Counted from the stretch's first letter, positions 1 to 8,824 are shown. The stretch is DNA of 41,179 bases from an uncultured Pelagibacteraceae bacterium (GCA_902534465.1 CACAPU010000009.1:1-41179); one strand, 5' to 3'. The notes: generated by a model not told the origin, from the letters alone. Made by a program: numbers and translations.

Positions 1-2
1 AT

Positions 3-1109
3 AGTACTGGATTTAAAATGACTAATGAAAATTTTAATTCACTTTTTGGACACAAAGAGAGAGACAGTGAAAAGGACAAAATAACTCAATTTCATATGGA
101 TATTGCAGCATCTATTCAAGAAGTAACTGAGGAAATTATTTTATCTTTGACAAGATCTATTCAGAGACAATACAAAATAAATAACCTTTGCTTAGCTGGA
201 GGTGTTGCTCTCAATTGTGTAGCTAATGGCAAAATTCTAAAAGAAAAAATTTTTAATAAAATTTGGGTACAACCTGCTGCTGGAGATGCAGGTGGATCTC
301 TAGGTTCTGCATTAGCATTTTGGCATTTACATTTAAACAAAGATAGGAAAATAATAAATAAAGACAAAATGAAAGGATCCTATTTAGGTCCTTCATATTC
401 ACAAAGTGAAATAGAAAGTCAATTACTGTCGTTAGGTGCAAAATTTAAAGTTTTAAATGAGCTGGAAATTATAAACCAAACTGCAGAAAGTTTAAAAAAA
501 GGACATATTTTAGGATGGTTTCAAGGAAGAATGGAGTTTGGTCCTAGAGCTCTTGGAGCAAGATCTATTTTAGCCGATCCAAGATCAGCTGAAATGCAGA
601 GAGACCTTAACTTAAAAATAAAGTTCCGTGAAAGCTTTCGACCATTTGCTCCATCTGTATTAAGTGAGGATGTTAAAGAGTGGTTTGATATTGATGGATA
701 CAGCCCCTATATGTCCATCGTCGGAAAGGTAAATAAAAAAAAAATTATAGAAAAAAATGAAAATCAAGATAAATCATTTGGAATTGAAAAAATAAATATT
801 AAAAGATCAGAAATCCCAGCCGTAACGCACGTAGATTATTCTGCTAGAATTCAGACGGTACATAAAGAAACAAATCCAAAATTTCATAAATTAATTTCTA
901 TGTTTAAAAAAAAAACTGGTTGCCCAATTATTATTAATACATCTTTTAATGTGAGGGGAGAGCCGATTGTTAACACTGCAGAAGATGCGTTTAATTGTTT
1001 TATGGGAACAGAATTAGATGCATTGGTTATCGGTAATTGTTATTTATTGAAGGAGGATCAGGATTTAAAATTAAAAAAAAATTATAAGGATTTATTCAAA
1101 TTAGATTAA
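3..1109 (+). CDS. Carbamoyltransferase, NodU/CmcH family (5' end missing)
   Basis: C-terminal part of an enzyme that transfers a carbamoyl group from carbamoyl phosphate to a hydroxyl, usually on a sugar, antibiotic or surface glycan. The frame is open back to the left edge without a stop, so the ATG at 18 is internal. Full-length members are about 550-600 residues, against 363 from that ATG. Family motifs visible in order: TQFHMDIAASIQ, LAGGVALNC, AAGDAGGSLGSALA, FGPRALGARSILADPR, KFRESFRPFAPS and NTSFNVRGEPIV, the last three typical of the C-terminal carbamoyltransferase domain. The acceptor cannot be told. In SAR11 such genes tend to sit among surface-polysaccharide genes, so a variable island may lie to the left (inference). 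It converges on mrp with interlocked stop codons. Confidence 0.9.
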   Translation, partial: STGFKMTNENFNSLFGHKERDSEKDKITQFHMDIAASIQEVTEEIILSLTRSIQRQYKINNLCLAGGVALNCVANGKILKEKIFNKIWVQPAAGDAGGSLGSALAFWHLHLNKDRKIINKDKMKGSYLGPSYSQSEIESQLLSLGAKFKVLNELEIINQTAESLKKGHILGWFQGRMEFGPRALGARSILADPRSAEMQRDLNLKIKFRESFRPFAPSVLSEDVKEWFDIDGYSPYMSIVGKVNKKKIIEKNENQDKSFGIEKINIKRSEIPAVTHVDYSARIQTVHKETNPKFHKLISMFKKKTGCPIIINTSFNVRGEPIVNTAEDAFNCFMGTELDALVIGNCYLLKEDQDLKLKKNYKDLFKLD

Positions 1110-1930
1110 ATAAAAGAACTTTTAATTTTTTCTGCTAGCTTCAAATAAATTTTTGAAATTTCATGACTATTCTCCTTTTCGACTAAAGGAATACCCATGT
1201 CTCCATATTTTCCTACATCTGGATGTATTGGTATTTGACCTAAAAATTCTTTACCAAATTCTTTTGCTGTTCTTTCCACACCATTTTCTCCGAAAATTGC
1301 GTATTTTTTTCCGTCATCTCCTATGAAATAACTCATGTTATCTATTAATCCGATAATATTTACTTTTAATTTATCAAACATTCTAATTCCTCTTTTCACA
1401 TCTTGTAGTGCTATTTCTTGCGGGGTTGAGACTATAATTGCACCATCAACATTAATTTCTTGTGCAAAAGTTAATTGAGTATCACCAGTTCCTGGAGGCA
1501 TATCAACAATGATAAAATCTAAATCTTTCCAGCCAACTTTTTGAGTAAAAGTTTTGATTGCACTTGTTACCATCGGTCCTCGCCAAATCATTGGAGTTTG
1601 TTCATCTGTCAAAAATCCAATAGACATACACTGAATGTCATATTTTATAATTGGTTTTAAAATTTGACCATCACTTTCAGGTTTTTCATTAATTGAGAAT
1701 AATTTAGGTAAAGATGGCCCATAGATATCCGCATCTAAAATTCCAACCTTGCAACCAACTTTTTTTAAAGCTAAAGCTAAATTTGTTGCAAAAGTTGATT
1801 TTCCAACACCACCTTTTGCGCTTGAAATAGCAATTGTAAATTTAGTACCTGGAATAGGGTTTCTTTTGAAGGTTTTTGGCTCTGTTTTTGCCTTCATTGT
1901 GTCACTTAGACCTACTTTTTTATCGTTCAT
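1106..1930 (-). CDS. mrp: Mrp/ApbC-type iron-sulfur cluster carrier ATPase
   Basis: Cytoplasmic P-loop ATPase of the Mrp/NBP35 group, thought to carry Fe-S clusters to apo-proteins. Visible: deviant Walker A AKGGVGKST at about residues 38-46, DADIYGPSLPKL, IVDMPPGTGDTQLT and NMSYF. At 274 residues it has only the ATPase domain and lacks the N-terminal DUF59 domain of longer homologues. The CxxC pair that many members carry just after NMSYF is absent (the stretch reads FIGDDGKKY), as I also recall for some alphaproteobacterial relatives. Divergent from hflK across a 53-base gap, where an ATGACA-N16-TATGGT pair on the minus strand (about 1982-1955) could be its promoter. Its stop overlaps the stop of the carbamoyltransferase. 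Confidence 0.92.
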   Translation of the reverse strand: MNDKKVGLSDTMKAKTEPKTFKRNPIPGTKFTIAISSAKGGVGKSTFATNLALALKKVGCKVGILDADIYGPSLPKLFSINEKPESDGQILKPIIKYDIQCMSIGFLTDEQTPMIWRGPMVTSAIKTFTQKVGWKDLDFIIVDMPPGTGDTQLTFAQEINVDGAIIVSTPQEIALQDVKRGIRMFDKLKVNIIGLIDNMSYFIGDDGKKYAIFGENGVERTAKEFGKEFLGQIPIHPDVGKYGDMGIPLVEKENSHEISKIYLKLAEKIKSSFI

Positions 1931-1945
1931 AAAAATACACTTACC

Positions 1946-1973
1946 TTGTTTTTAACCATAAAGACACTATATA
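1946..1973 (+). promoter_or_regulatory. Candidate promoter for hflK
   Basis: TTGTTT (1946-1951), a 16-base spacer and TATATA (1968-1973), ending 10 bases before the hflK ATG. The predicted transcription start at about 1980 would leave a leader of only a few bases, and no Shine-Dalgarno site is visible. Found by eye in an AT-rich gap, so it may be chance. Confidence 0.4.
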
Positions 1974-1983
1974 GAATGTCATA

Positions 1984-3084
1984 ATGACGATTTATAAAAA
2001 TCAAAGTCCATGGGGTACACCGCCAGGAGGTGGTGGAAGTGGTGGAAACGGAGGAGGTTTCAGAAGAGGCCCAACTCCACCTAACTTAGATGAGGCAATT
2101 AAAAAATTACAGGATACAATAAATAAATTTACAGGAAGTGGCTCTGGTGGAAAAAAACCCATCATACTTGGATTAATAATATTAGTTGTTATTTGGGCAT
2201 TAAGTGGTTTGTACAGAGTTTTACCTGATGAGCAAGGTGTGGTTTTAAGATTTGGAAAATTTGTTAACACTACTCAACCAGGATTAAATTATCATTTGCC
2301 ATTTCCGATTGAAAGTGTGCTAACGCCTAAAGTAACAAAAGTAAACAGAATGGATATTGGTTTTAGATCAGAGAGAGACAGTGGATTTGGACAAGGTGGT
2401 GGAGTTGCAGATGTACCAGAAGAAAGTCTAATGTTAACTGGTGATGAAAATATTGTTAATATTGATTTTTCAGTATTTTGGGTAATTAAAGATGCTGGTA
2501 ACTTCTTATTTAAAATTCAAGACCCAGAGGGAACAGTTAAAGCTGCAGCCGAAACTGCGATGAGAGAAGTAATAGCAAGATCAGATATTCAACCAATTCT
2601 TACAGAAGGTAGAGCAGTTATAGAAAGAGATACACAAGATATTATACAAGGTATACTTGATGAATATGAAAGTGGAGTGCAAATTACCCAAGTTCAAACT
2701 CAGAAAGCTGACCCCCCTGATCAAGTAATTGATGCGTTTAGAGATGTCCAGGCTGCTAGAGCTGATATGGAAAGATCTAAAAACGAAGCAGAGGCTTATG
2801 CTAACGATGTAATACCAAGAGCACGAGGAGAAGCTGCTAAAATTTTACAAGCCGCAGAGGCTTACAAAAAAGAAGTTGTAGCAAAAGCAGAAGGTGAAGC
2901 TAGCAGATTTCTATCCATTTATGCAGAGTATGCAAAAGCAAAAGATGTAACTCAAGAGAGAATGTATTTAGAAACAATGGAACAAGTCCTTGCAGATATT
3001 AACAAGATTATTATAGACAAAGATTCTGGGTCTGGTGTAGTTCCTTATCTTCCATTACAAGAATTAAAGTCGGGGGCAAATTAA
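1984..3084 (+). CDS. hflK: HflK, SPFH-family regulator of FtsH protease
   Basis: Membrane protein that with HflC forms the large cage around the FtsH protease and modulates degradation of membrane proteins. Residues 14-25 are a glycine-rich cytoplasmic stretch, about 58-77 are one transmembrane helix (IILGLIILVVIWALSGLY), then comes the SPFH/band-7 domain starting DEQGVVLRFGKF, then a long charged, Ala/Glu-rich helical region around residues 250-320. Length (366) is normal for the family. The start is supported by the SPWGTPPGGGG beginning typical of alphaproteobacterial HflK. Its stop overlaps the hflC start by one base (TAATG), so the two are translationally coupled. Confidence 0.95.
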   Translation: MTIYKNQSPWGTPPGGGGSGGNGGGFRRGPTPPNLDEAIKKLQDTINKFTGSGSGGKKPIILGLIILVVIWALSGLYRVLPDEQGVVLRFGKFVNTTQPGLNYHLPFPIESVLTPKVTKVNRMDIGFRSERDSGFGQGGGVADVPEESLMLTGDENIVNIDFSVFWVIKDAGNFLFKIQDPEGTVKAAAETAMREVIARSDIQPILTEGRAVIERDTQDIIQGILDEYESGVQITQVQTQKADPPDQVIDAFRDVQAARADMERSKNEAEAYANDVIPRARGEAAKILQAAEAYKKEVVAKAEGEASRFLSIYAEYAKAKDVTQERMYLETMEQVLADINKIIIDKDSGSGVVPYLPLQELKSGAN

Positions 3085-3944
3085 TGAAAGCTGGAAAGTT
3101 TATATTACCAATAATTATTTTAATTGCTGCAACATTATTTTTTTCAATATTCATAGTCAAAGAAGTCAATCAAGCTATTGTTCTTCAGTTTGGAGATCCA
3201 AAAAGAATAATATTAAAACCTGGTCTTAATTTTAAAATTCCATTTATCCAAAATGTGGTATTTTTAGATAAAAGAGTTTTAAATTTAGATACTCCTCCAG
3301 AAGAAGTAATTGCTTCAGATCAAAAACGTTTAATTGTTGATGCATTTGCAAGATTTCAAATAGTTGATCCATTAAAATTTTATATTTCCGTGGGTAATGA
3401 AAGAGTTGCCAGATCAAGATTAGCAACGATTATAAACTCAAGAATAAGAAATGTATTAGGTCAACAAAAATTACAAACTTTACTATCTGAGGATAGATCT
3501 AAACAGATGGCTTTAATCCAACAAGGTGTAAATAATGAAGCGGAAAACTTTGGAATAAATATTGTTGATGTTAGAATTAAAAGAGCAGATTTACCTCAAG
3601 CTAACAGTGATGCAATTTTTAGAAGAATGCAAACTGAAAGGGAAAGAGAAGCAAAAGAATTTAGAGCAAAAGGAGCAGAAATGGCCGTAACAATAACATC
3701 CACTGCGGACAAAGAAGTTACAGTTATCCTTGCAGATGCTCAAAAAAAATCTGAGATAATGAAAGGGGAAGGAGATGGTCTAAAGAATAAAATTTTTGCA
3801 GATGCATTTGGACAAGACCCCGAGTTTTTTGGATTTTATAGAGCAATGCAAGCTTATCAAAAAGCTCTAATTGGTGGAGAAACATCTATGATATTATCTC
3901 CTGATAGTGAGTTTTTTAAATTTTTTGGAAATAAAGAAAATTAA
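3084..3944 (+). CDS. hflC: HflC, SPFH-family partner of HflK
   Basis: Second subunit of the HflKC complex at the inner membrane. One N-terminal transmembrane helix (about residues 5-25), then the band-7 domain opening with EVNQAIVLQFGDPKR, and a helical region rich in charged residues (about 185-240) including REREAKEFRAKGAE, a stretch conserved in HflC. Length 286 is normal. It begins on the last base of hflK. The 17 bases to the next gene hold no terminator. Confidence 0.95.
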   Translation: MKAGKFILPIIILIAATLFFSIFIVKEVNQAIVLQFGDPKRIILKPGLNFKIPFIQNVVFLDKRVLNLDTPPEEVIASDQKRLIVDAFARFQIVDPLKFYISVGNERVARSRLATIINSRIRNVLGQQKLQTLLSEDRSKQMALIQQGVNNEAENFGINIVDVRIKRADLPQANSDAIFRRMQTEREREAKEFRAKGAEMAVTITSTADKEVTVILADAQKKSEIMKGEGDGLKNKIFADAFGQDPEFFGFYRAMQAYQKALIGGETSMILSPDSEFFKFFGNKEN

Positions 3945-3961
3945 ACTAAAAATATTTTAAA

Positions 3962-4147
3962 ATGAGAGAATTGATCATAGCTTTTGGTCTTTTCTTATTT
4001 ATCGAGGGTATTTTATATGCCTTATTTCCATCAAAAATGAAAAATATGTTAAAAAAATTGGATTTGGTTGCAGATAGACAATTAAGAATAGGTGGTTTGA
4101 TTTTTGCTTTAATTGGTTTTGCAATAATTCGTTATTTAAAAGTATGA
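3962..4147 (+). CDS. DUF2065 small membrane protein
   Basis: A 61-residue protein with two hydrophobic helices (about residues 4-20 and 42-58) joined by a basic linker (FPSKMKNMLKK), matching the DUF2065 pattern: a FIEGILYALFP-like first helix and a short GG-containing second half. Function unknown. Its place between hflC and the Do protease gene is conserved in alphaproteobacteria, suggesting a link to membrane protein quality control (inference). The stop overlaps the protease start by four bases (ATGA). Confidence 0.85.
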   Translation: MRELIIAFGLFLFIEGILYALFPSKMKNMLKKLDLVADRQLRIGGLIFALIGFAIIRYLKV

Positions 4148-5541
4148 AAAGTTTTATAAAAATTTTTGCTGTTTTTTTAGTTTCAATAAATTTTTTTTCT
4201 ATTTCATTTGCAAATTCAATCCCGTCGTCTTTTTCTGATCTTGCAGAGAGATTAATGCCCTCAGTCGTGAATATCTCAACAAGAACAACAGTTACTACAA
4301 GATCAAACCCTCTTCCATTTGAATTTCCTCCTGGATCTCCTTTTGAGGACATGTTTGGTACACCACAACAAAGACAGACAAGTGCATTGGGATCTGGCTT
4401 TATAATTGACGAAGAAGGTATAGTAATTACAAATAATCATGTTATCCAAGGAGCACAAGATATAGTAGTAAGAGTTAACGGTGATAAAGATTATAAAGCA
4501 AAAGTTCTTGGTGCTGATGCAGGAATGGATCTAGCAGTTTTAAAAATAGAGTCCGATGAGAAATTTAAACCGGTAAATTTTGGCAATTCAGATAAATCAA
4601 GAATCGGTGATTGGGTAATTGCTATTGGTAATCCATTTGGTTTAGGGGGCACAGTTACTGCAGGAATTATCTCAGCTAGGAATAGAAGTATTGGTTTATC
4701 GAGATATGAGGATTATATTCAAACTGACGCCTCAATAAATCAAGGAAATTCTGGAGGCCCATTATTCAACATGGCGGGTGATGTTATTGGAATAAATACT
4801 GCTATTCTAGGTCAATCAGGTTCAATAGGTATTGGTTTTGCAATTCCCTCAAATAGTGCGCAGAAAGTAATTAAGCAACTTATAGAATTTGGAGAAACTA
4901 AAAGAGGTTGGCTTGGAGTTAGAATTCAAATTGTTGATCAAGCAATTGCTGATGCAGAAAATTTAGATAAACCAAGAGGAGCACTTGTTGCAAGTGTTGC
5001 AGAAAATAGTCCTTCAGACAAAGGTGGCGTTAAACCAGGTGACATAATTTTAGAGTTTGATGGAAAACCTATAAATGAAATGAAAGAATTACCAAAGATT
5101 GTGGCAGAGACAGATGTAGGAAAAAAAGTTATGGTTAAAATCTGGAGAAATAAAAGAGAAATAACTAAAGAAATAATTCTTGGAAGATTAGAAACATCTG
5201 AAGATTTTAAAGCACAAAAACCAGTAATAGAAAAACCTAAAGTATCAAGAATTGATGGTTTAAAAATAGAAGTTCGTTTATTGAATAAAGATGATATTGA
5301 GTCAAGGAATTTGCCAAAAGGAACAAGTGGCGTGGTAATAACAAAAATAGATAAAGAAAGTCCAATTAATTACTTACAAGTAGACAATATAATAGTCGAA
5401 GCTAATAGAAAAAAAATTAATACTATTGGCGATCTTGATAATGTAGTTAAGTTGAAGCTAAGAAGTGATGAAAAAAATTTATTGATTGCAATATACAATA
5501 ATCAAAATCAAAGAACATACGTAGGCGTTAAGCTTAAATAA
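4144..5541 (+). CDS. Periplasmic Do-type serine protease (DegP/DegQ)
   Basis: Exported chaperone-protease that removes damaged periplasmic and envelope proteins. A signal peptide covers about residues 1-23 (hydrophobic FAVFLVSINFFSISFA). The trypsin-like catalytic triad is visible: H99 in TNNHVI, D129 in GMDLAVLKI and S203 in QGNSGGPL. Two PDZ domains follow, one from about 255 (GWLGVRIQ, SPSDKGGVKPGDIILEFDG) and one from about 370 to the end. At 465 residues it is complete. DegP and DegQ cannot be separated by eye. It follows the DUF2065 gene with a four-base overlap and leads to miaA after four bases, so the group is probably one operon from hflK. Confidence 0.93.
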   Translation: MKSFIKIFAVFLVSINFFSISFANSIPSSFSDLAERLMPSVVNISTRTTVTTRSNPLPFEFPPGSPFEDMFGTPQQRQTSALGSGFIIDEEGIVITNNHVIQGAQDIVVRVNGDKDYKAKVLGADAGMDLAVLKIESDEKFKPVNFGNSDKSRIGDWVIAIGNPFGLGGTVTAGIISARNRSIGLSRYEDYIQTDASINQGNSGGPLFNMAGDVIGINTAILGQSGSIGIGFAIPSNSAQKVIKQLIEFGETKRGWLGVRIQIVDQAIADAENLDKPRGALVASVAENSPSDKGGVKPGDIILEFDGKPINEMKELPKIVAETDVGKKVMVKIWRNKREITKEIILGRLETSEDFKAQKPVIEKPKVSRIDGLKIEVRLLNKDDIESRNLPKGTSGVVITKIDKESPINYLQVDNIIVEANRKKINTIGDLDNVVKLKLRSDEKNLLIAIYNNQNQRTYVGVKLK

Positions 5542-5545
5542 TCAA

Positions 5546-6454
5546 ATGGACCTAAAGTCCAAAATAATTTTAATATCAGGACCTACTGCATCAGGAAAAT
5601 CTAGTTTAGCGATTAAAGTTGCAAAAAAAATAAATGGAGAAATAATAAATGCAGATAGTATGCAGGTCTACAAAGAATTAAAAATATTAACAGCTAGACC
5701 GATTAAAGAAAATAACAATAAAATCAAACATCATTTATACGGCTTTCAAAATGTTAAAAATGAATTTTCTACAGGACAATGGTTAAAATTGGTTAAAAAA
5801 AAAATAAAAGAGATTAGAAATAAAAATAAAGTACCAATTTTAGTTGGAGGAACTGGTCTTTATTTCAAAGCCTTGACTGATGGATTAGTTAAGATTCCAA
5901 AAATTCCAAATAAAATCAGAAATAAAATACGAAATATACAAACAAAAATAGGACAAAAAAAATTTTATCTTAAACTTTTAAAAAAAGATAAATTAACAAA
6001 AAACAAGATAGATCCTACAGATGTCCAAAGATCTTTAAGGGCTTATGAGGTGATTTACTTTACAAAAAAATCAATCTTTGAGTGGTATAAAAAAACAAAA
6101 TCACAATATAAAAAAGACGAATTTTTAAGTATTTATATTGATTATCCTAAAGAGCAATTGGTCAATAAAATTTCAAAGAGAGTAGATAAAATGATAAAAG
6201 ATGGGGCTGTCGAAGAGGTTAAAAACTTTAAAAAGTTGAATTTAAAGAATGATAATAATCTTAATAAAGTTATTGGCATCAGAGAGATCAAAGATTTTAT
6301 TGATAAAAAAACTTCATTTAAAGAAATGAAACTAAATATTGTAATAAAAACGAGGCAATACGCTAAAAGACAAAGAACTTGGTCTAGAGGTCAGATGAGT
6401 GATTGGCAAAAATTTGATCCTAAGGGGCTGCTTAAATTTATAAAAAAATTATAA
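5546..6454 (+). CDS. miaA: tRNA dimethylallyltransferase MiaA
   Basis: Adds a dimethylallyl group to A37 of tRNAs that read codons starting with U. Evidence: P-loop GPTASGKSS at residues 11-19, NADSMQVYKELKILTARP (DSxQ substrate motif), LVGGTGLYFKALTDGL, and the C-terminal VIGIREIKDF plus TRQYAKRQRTW motifs that contact tRNA. Length 302 is standard. Very Lys/Ile/Asn-rich like its neighbours. Only four bases separate it from the protease gene. In many other alphaproteobacteria serB lies between the two; it is missing here. Confidence 0.96.
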   Translation: MDLKSKIILISGPTASGKSSLAIKVAKKINGEIINADSMQVYKELKILTARPIKENNNKIKHHLYGFQNVKNEFSTGQWLKLVKKKIKEIRNKNKVPILVGGTGLYFKALTDGLVKIPKIPNKIRNKIRNIQTKIGQKKFYLKLLKKDKLTKNKIDPTDVQRSLRAYEVIYFTKKSIFEWYKKTKSQYKKDEFLSIYIDYPKEQLVNKISKRVDKMIKDGAVEEVKNFKKLNLKNDNNLNKVIGIREIKDFIDKKTSFKEMKLNIVIKTRQYAKRQRTWSRGQMSDWQKFDPKGLLKFIKKL

Positions 6455-6471
6455 TTTATCTCTACAATAAC

Positions 6472-6501
6472 TTGACCAATGAGTACAACTTCAGCTAGAT
6501 T
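6472..6501 (+). promoter_or_regulatory. Candidate promoter for ilvB, possibly giving a leaderless mRNA
   Basis: TTGACC (6472-6477), an 18-base spacer and TAGATT (6496-6501) in the 53-base gap before ilvB. The ATG at 6508 lies where transcription would be expected to start, seven bases past the -10 box, and no Shine-Dalgarno site is present. Called by eye. Confidence 0.45.
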
Positions 6502-6507
6502 GTCTGA

Positions 6508-8274
6508 ATGCCAAAATTATATTCAGGAGCTGAGATTGTATTTAAATGTTTAGAAGATCAAAACGTCAGTCATATTTTTGGATATCCTGGAGGAGCAGTT
6601 CTTCCAATTTATGATGAATTAAAAAATTTTAATTCTATCAAACATATTTTAGTAAGGCACGAACAAGGTGCTGGACATGCTGCGGAAGGTTATGCAAGAT
6701 CAACAGGTAAACCAGGTGTTTTACTGGTAACATCTGGACCTGGCGCAACAAATGCTGTTACTGCATTGACAGACGCATATATGGACTCTGTTCCGTTAGT
6801 TTGTATTACAGGACAAGTTCCAACTCATCTAATTGGAACTGATGCATTTCAAGAGTGTGACACAACTGGAATTACTAGACCTTGCACTAAACATAATTGG
6901 TTAGTTAAAGATATAAATGATCTATCAGAGATAATGCATAAAGCTTTCGAAGTGGCAACCACTGGGAGACCAGGACCAGTTTTAGTTGATATTCCAAAGG
7001 ATATACAATTTCAAAAGACAAAATATAAAAATTATCGAAAAGTAAAAAAGTTAAATGGCAAATCTCATGATAATTTTTCTCAAAAAAATATTGATGAACT
7101 TATTAAATTAATAAGTAAAGCAAAAAAGCCAATTTTTTACACAGGAGGCGGTGTAATTAACTCTGGACCAAAGGCGAGTGAACTTTTAAGAGAACTTGTA
7201 TATTCAACTGGTTTCCCTATAACTTCAACTTTGCAAGGTCTTGGTTGTTTCCCTGCTGATGATAATCAATTTTTAGGAATGTTGGGAATGCACGGAACCT
7301 ACGAAGCTAATAATGCAATGTATAGTTGCGATCTAATGATTAATATTGGTGCAAGATTTGATGATAGGATTACTGGTAAAATTGATGAATTCTCACCTAA
7401 ATCTAAAAAAGTTCATATTGATATTGATCCATCGTCTATAAACAAAAATGTTAAGGTGGACTTACCAATAGTAGGAGATATTCAATCAGTATTAGCATCA
7501 GCACTAAAAACTTTAAAAAAATCTAAAAAGAATTTTTCTAAATCAAATAAGCATCAAATATCTAGTTGGTGGGAAAAAATTCAAAAATGGAGATCTAAAC
7601 GTTCTTTAGATTATATTGGTAGTGAAGAGACAATTAAGCCTCAATATGCGATTGAAAGATTATATGAACTTACTAAAGATAAAGATACGTATATTACAAC
7701 TGAGGTTGGCCAACATCAAATGTGGGCCGCTCAACACTACAAGTTCAATAAACCAAATAGGTGGATGACCTCAGGTGGACTAGGAACTATGGGATATGGT
7801 TTGCCTGCTGCAGTTGGAGTTCAAATAGCGCATCCTAAAAAATTAGTTGTTGATATTGCTGGTGAAGCCTCAGTTTTAATGACTATGCAAGAAATGTCTA
7901 CAGCAGTCCAATATAATCTACCAATAAAGATATTTATTTTAAATAATGAGTACATGGGCATGGTAAGGCAATGGCAAGAGCTATTACATGACAAAAATTA
8001 TTCAGAGAGTTACACAGCAGCGTTACCAGATTTTGTTAAAATGGCTGAAGCTTATGGATGTGTTGGAATTCGAGCTAAAACACCAGAGGAATTAGATGAC
8101 AAGATTATTGAAATGTTAAATACTGATAGACCGGTAATATTTGATTGTCTTGTGGACAAACAAGAAAATTGCTTTCCTATGATACCATCAGGAAAACCAC
8201 ATAATCAAATGTTACTAGGCCCTAAAGATCAAAAAGATAAAAAAATCACAGGTAAAGGAAGAACTTTAGTTTAA
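6508..8274 (+). CDS. ilvB: Acetolactate synthase large (catalytic) subunit
   Basis: Thiamine-diphosphate enzyme that joins two pyruvates, or pyruvate and 2-oxobutyrate, in the first common step of valine, leucine and isoleucine synthesis. Seen: GYPGGAVLPIYD at the start, catalytic Glu at residue 52 (RHEQGAGHAAEGYA), the N-terminal TPP-binding domain, the central FAD-binding domain (SALIGARFDDRITGK-like region around 270-290), and the C-terminal TPP domain with IAGEASVLM and ILNNEYMGMVRQWQ. The metal-ligand position of the GDG-type TPP motif reads GEA. I believe this occurs in other alphaproteobacterial enzymes. At 588 residues it is full length. The regulatory subunit gene starts one base after the stop. 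Confidence 0.96.
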   Translation: MPKLYSGAEIVFKCLEDQNVSHIFGYPGGAVLPIYDELKNFNSIKHILVRHEQGAGHAAEGYARSTGKPGVLLVTSGPGATNAVTALTDAYMDSVPLVCITGQVPTHLIGTDAFQECDTTGITRPCTKHNWLVKDINDLSEIMHKAFEVATTGRPGPVLVDIPKDIQFQKTKYKNYRKVKKLNGKSHDNFSQKNIDELIKLISKAKKPIFYTGGGVINSGPKASELLRELVYSTGFPITSTLQGLGCFPADDNQFLGMLGMHGTYEANNAMYSCDLMINIGARFDDRITGKIDEFSPKSKKVHIDIDPSSINKNVKVDLPIVGDIQSVLASALKTLKKSKKNFSKSNKHQISSWWEKIQKWRSKRSLDYIGSEETIKPQYAIERLYELTKDKDTYITTEVGQHQMWAAQHYKFNKPNRWMTSGGLGTMGYGLPAAVGVQIAHPKKLVVDIAGEASVLMTMQEMSTAVQYNLPIKIFILNNEYMGMVRQWQELLHDKNYSESYTAALPDFVKMAEAYGCVGIRAKTPEELDDKIIEMLNTDRPVIFDCLVDKQENCFPMIPSGKPHNQMLLGPKDQKDKKITGKGRTLV

Positions 8275-8275
8275 G

Positions 8276-8824
8276 ATGGCTAACTCAAAATCAGCTTATA
8301 GCATTGCGGGAAAAAAACAGAAAAACGATACCCATATAATAGTAGTTTGGGTAGATAATGAAGCTGGAGTTTTAGCTAGAGTAGTGGGCTTATTTTCTGG
8401 AAGAGGTTATAATATTGAGTCTTTAGCTGTTGCTGAAGTGGATCAAAAGGAAAATATCTCAAGAATTACAATTGTTACCACTGGAACACCCCAAGTTATT
8501 GACCAAATTAAGCTTCAACTAAAAAAATTAGTGCCTGTACATAAGGTTGCAGATTTTAAAAGAGAAGATAAAAATGTTATTTTTAAAGAAATGGCTCTAT
8601 TTAAGTTTGTTGCTAACAATGAAAAATTAATAAAAGCATTTAAAGCATGCAAAAATTATAATCCAGTTGTATTAGATAAAACAAAAAAATCAAAAGTTAT
8701 TCAAATTACAGCTTTGAGAAGAGAAATAGATAAAATGTCAAAAAATTTAACAAAATTTGGTTTAGTAAGTGTTTCTAGAACGGGTGCTGTTGCCATGACT
8801 AGAGGATCAGATGTATTTAAATAA
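8276..8824 (+). CDS. ilvH: Acetolactate synthase small (regulatory) subunit
   Basis: Regulatory partner of IlvB that usually confers valine feedback inhibition and raises activity. An N-terminal ACT domain covers about residues 18-95 (IIVVWVDNEAGVLARVVGLFSGRGYNIE), and the C-terminal ALS small-subunit domain follows (ALFKFVANNEKLI ... SRTGAVAMTRG). At 182 residues it is the long two-domain form (IlvH type, called IlvN in many alphaproteobacteria). The gene begins one base after the ilvB stop, and ilvC follows after 15 bases. Confidence 0.95.
   Translation: MANSKSAYSIAGKKQKNDTHIIVVWVDNEAGVLARVVGLFSGRGYNIESLAVAEVDQKENISRITIVTTGTPQVIDQIKLQLKKLVPVHKVADFKREDKNVIFKEMALFKFVANNEKLIKAFKACKNYNPVVLDKTKKSKVIQITALRREIDKMSKNLTKFGLVSVSRTGAVAMTRGSDVFK

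Noticed and set aside
161..441. Minus-strand open frames inside the carbamoyltransferase and similar antisense frames elsewhere (for example 12083-12448, 36219-36554, 37738-38016).
   Set aside because: Each lies wholly within a well-supported gene and shows no family motifs; they are by-products of the coding strand.
6445..6460. AAATTATAATTT palindrome at the end of miaA as a terminator.
   Set aside because: Pure A/T self-complementarity is expected in such DNA; there is no GC stem or following T run.
6479..6553. A 24-codon open frame before and across the ilvB start, considered as an attenuation leader peptide.
   Set aside because: It has only scattered Leu/Ile/Val codons, overlaps ilvB out of frame, lacks a following terminator, and starts upstream of the likely transcription start.
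6508..8274. Glu in the TPP motif of IlvB (GEA instead of GDG) as a sign of an inactive enzyme.
   Set aside because: All other catalytic motifs are intact, and I recall the same variant in other alphaproteobacterial acetolactate synthases.
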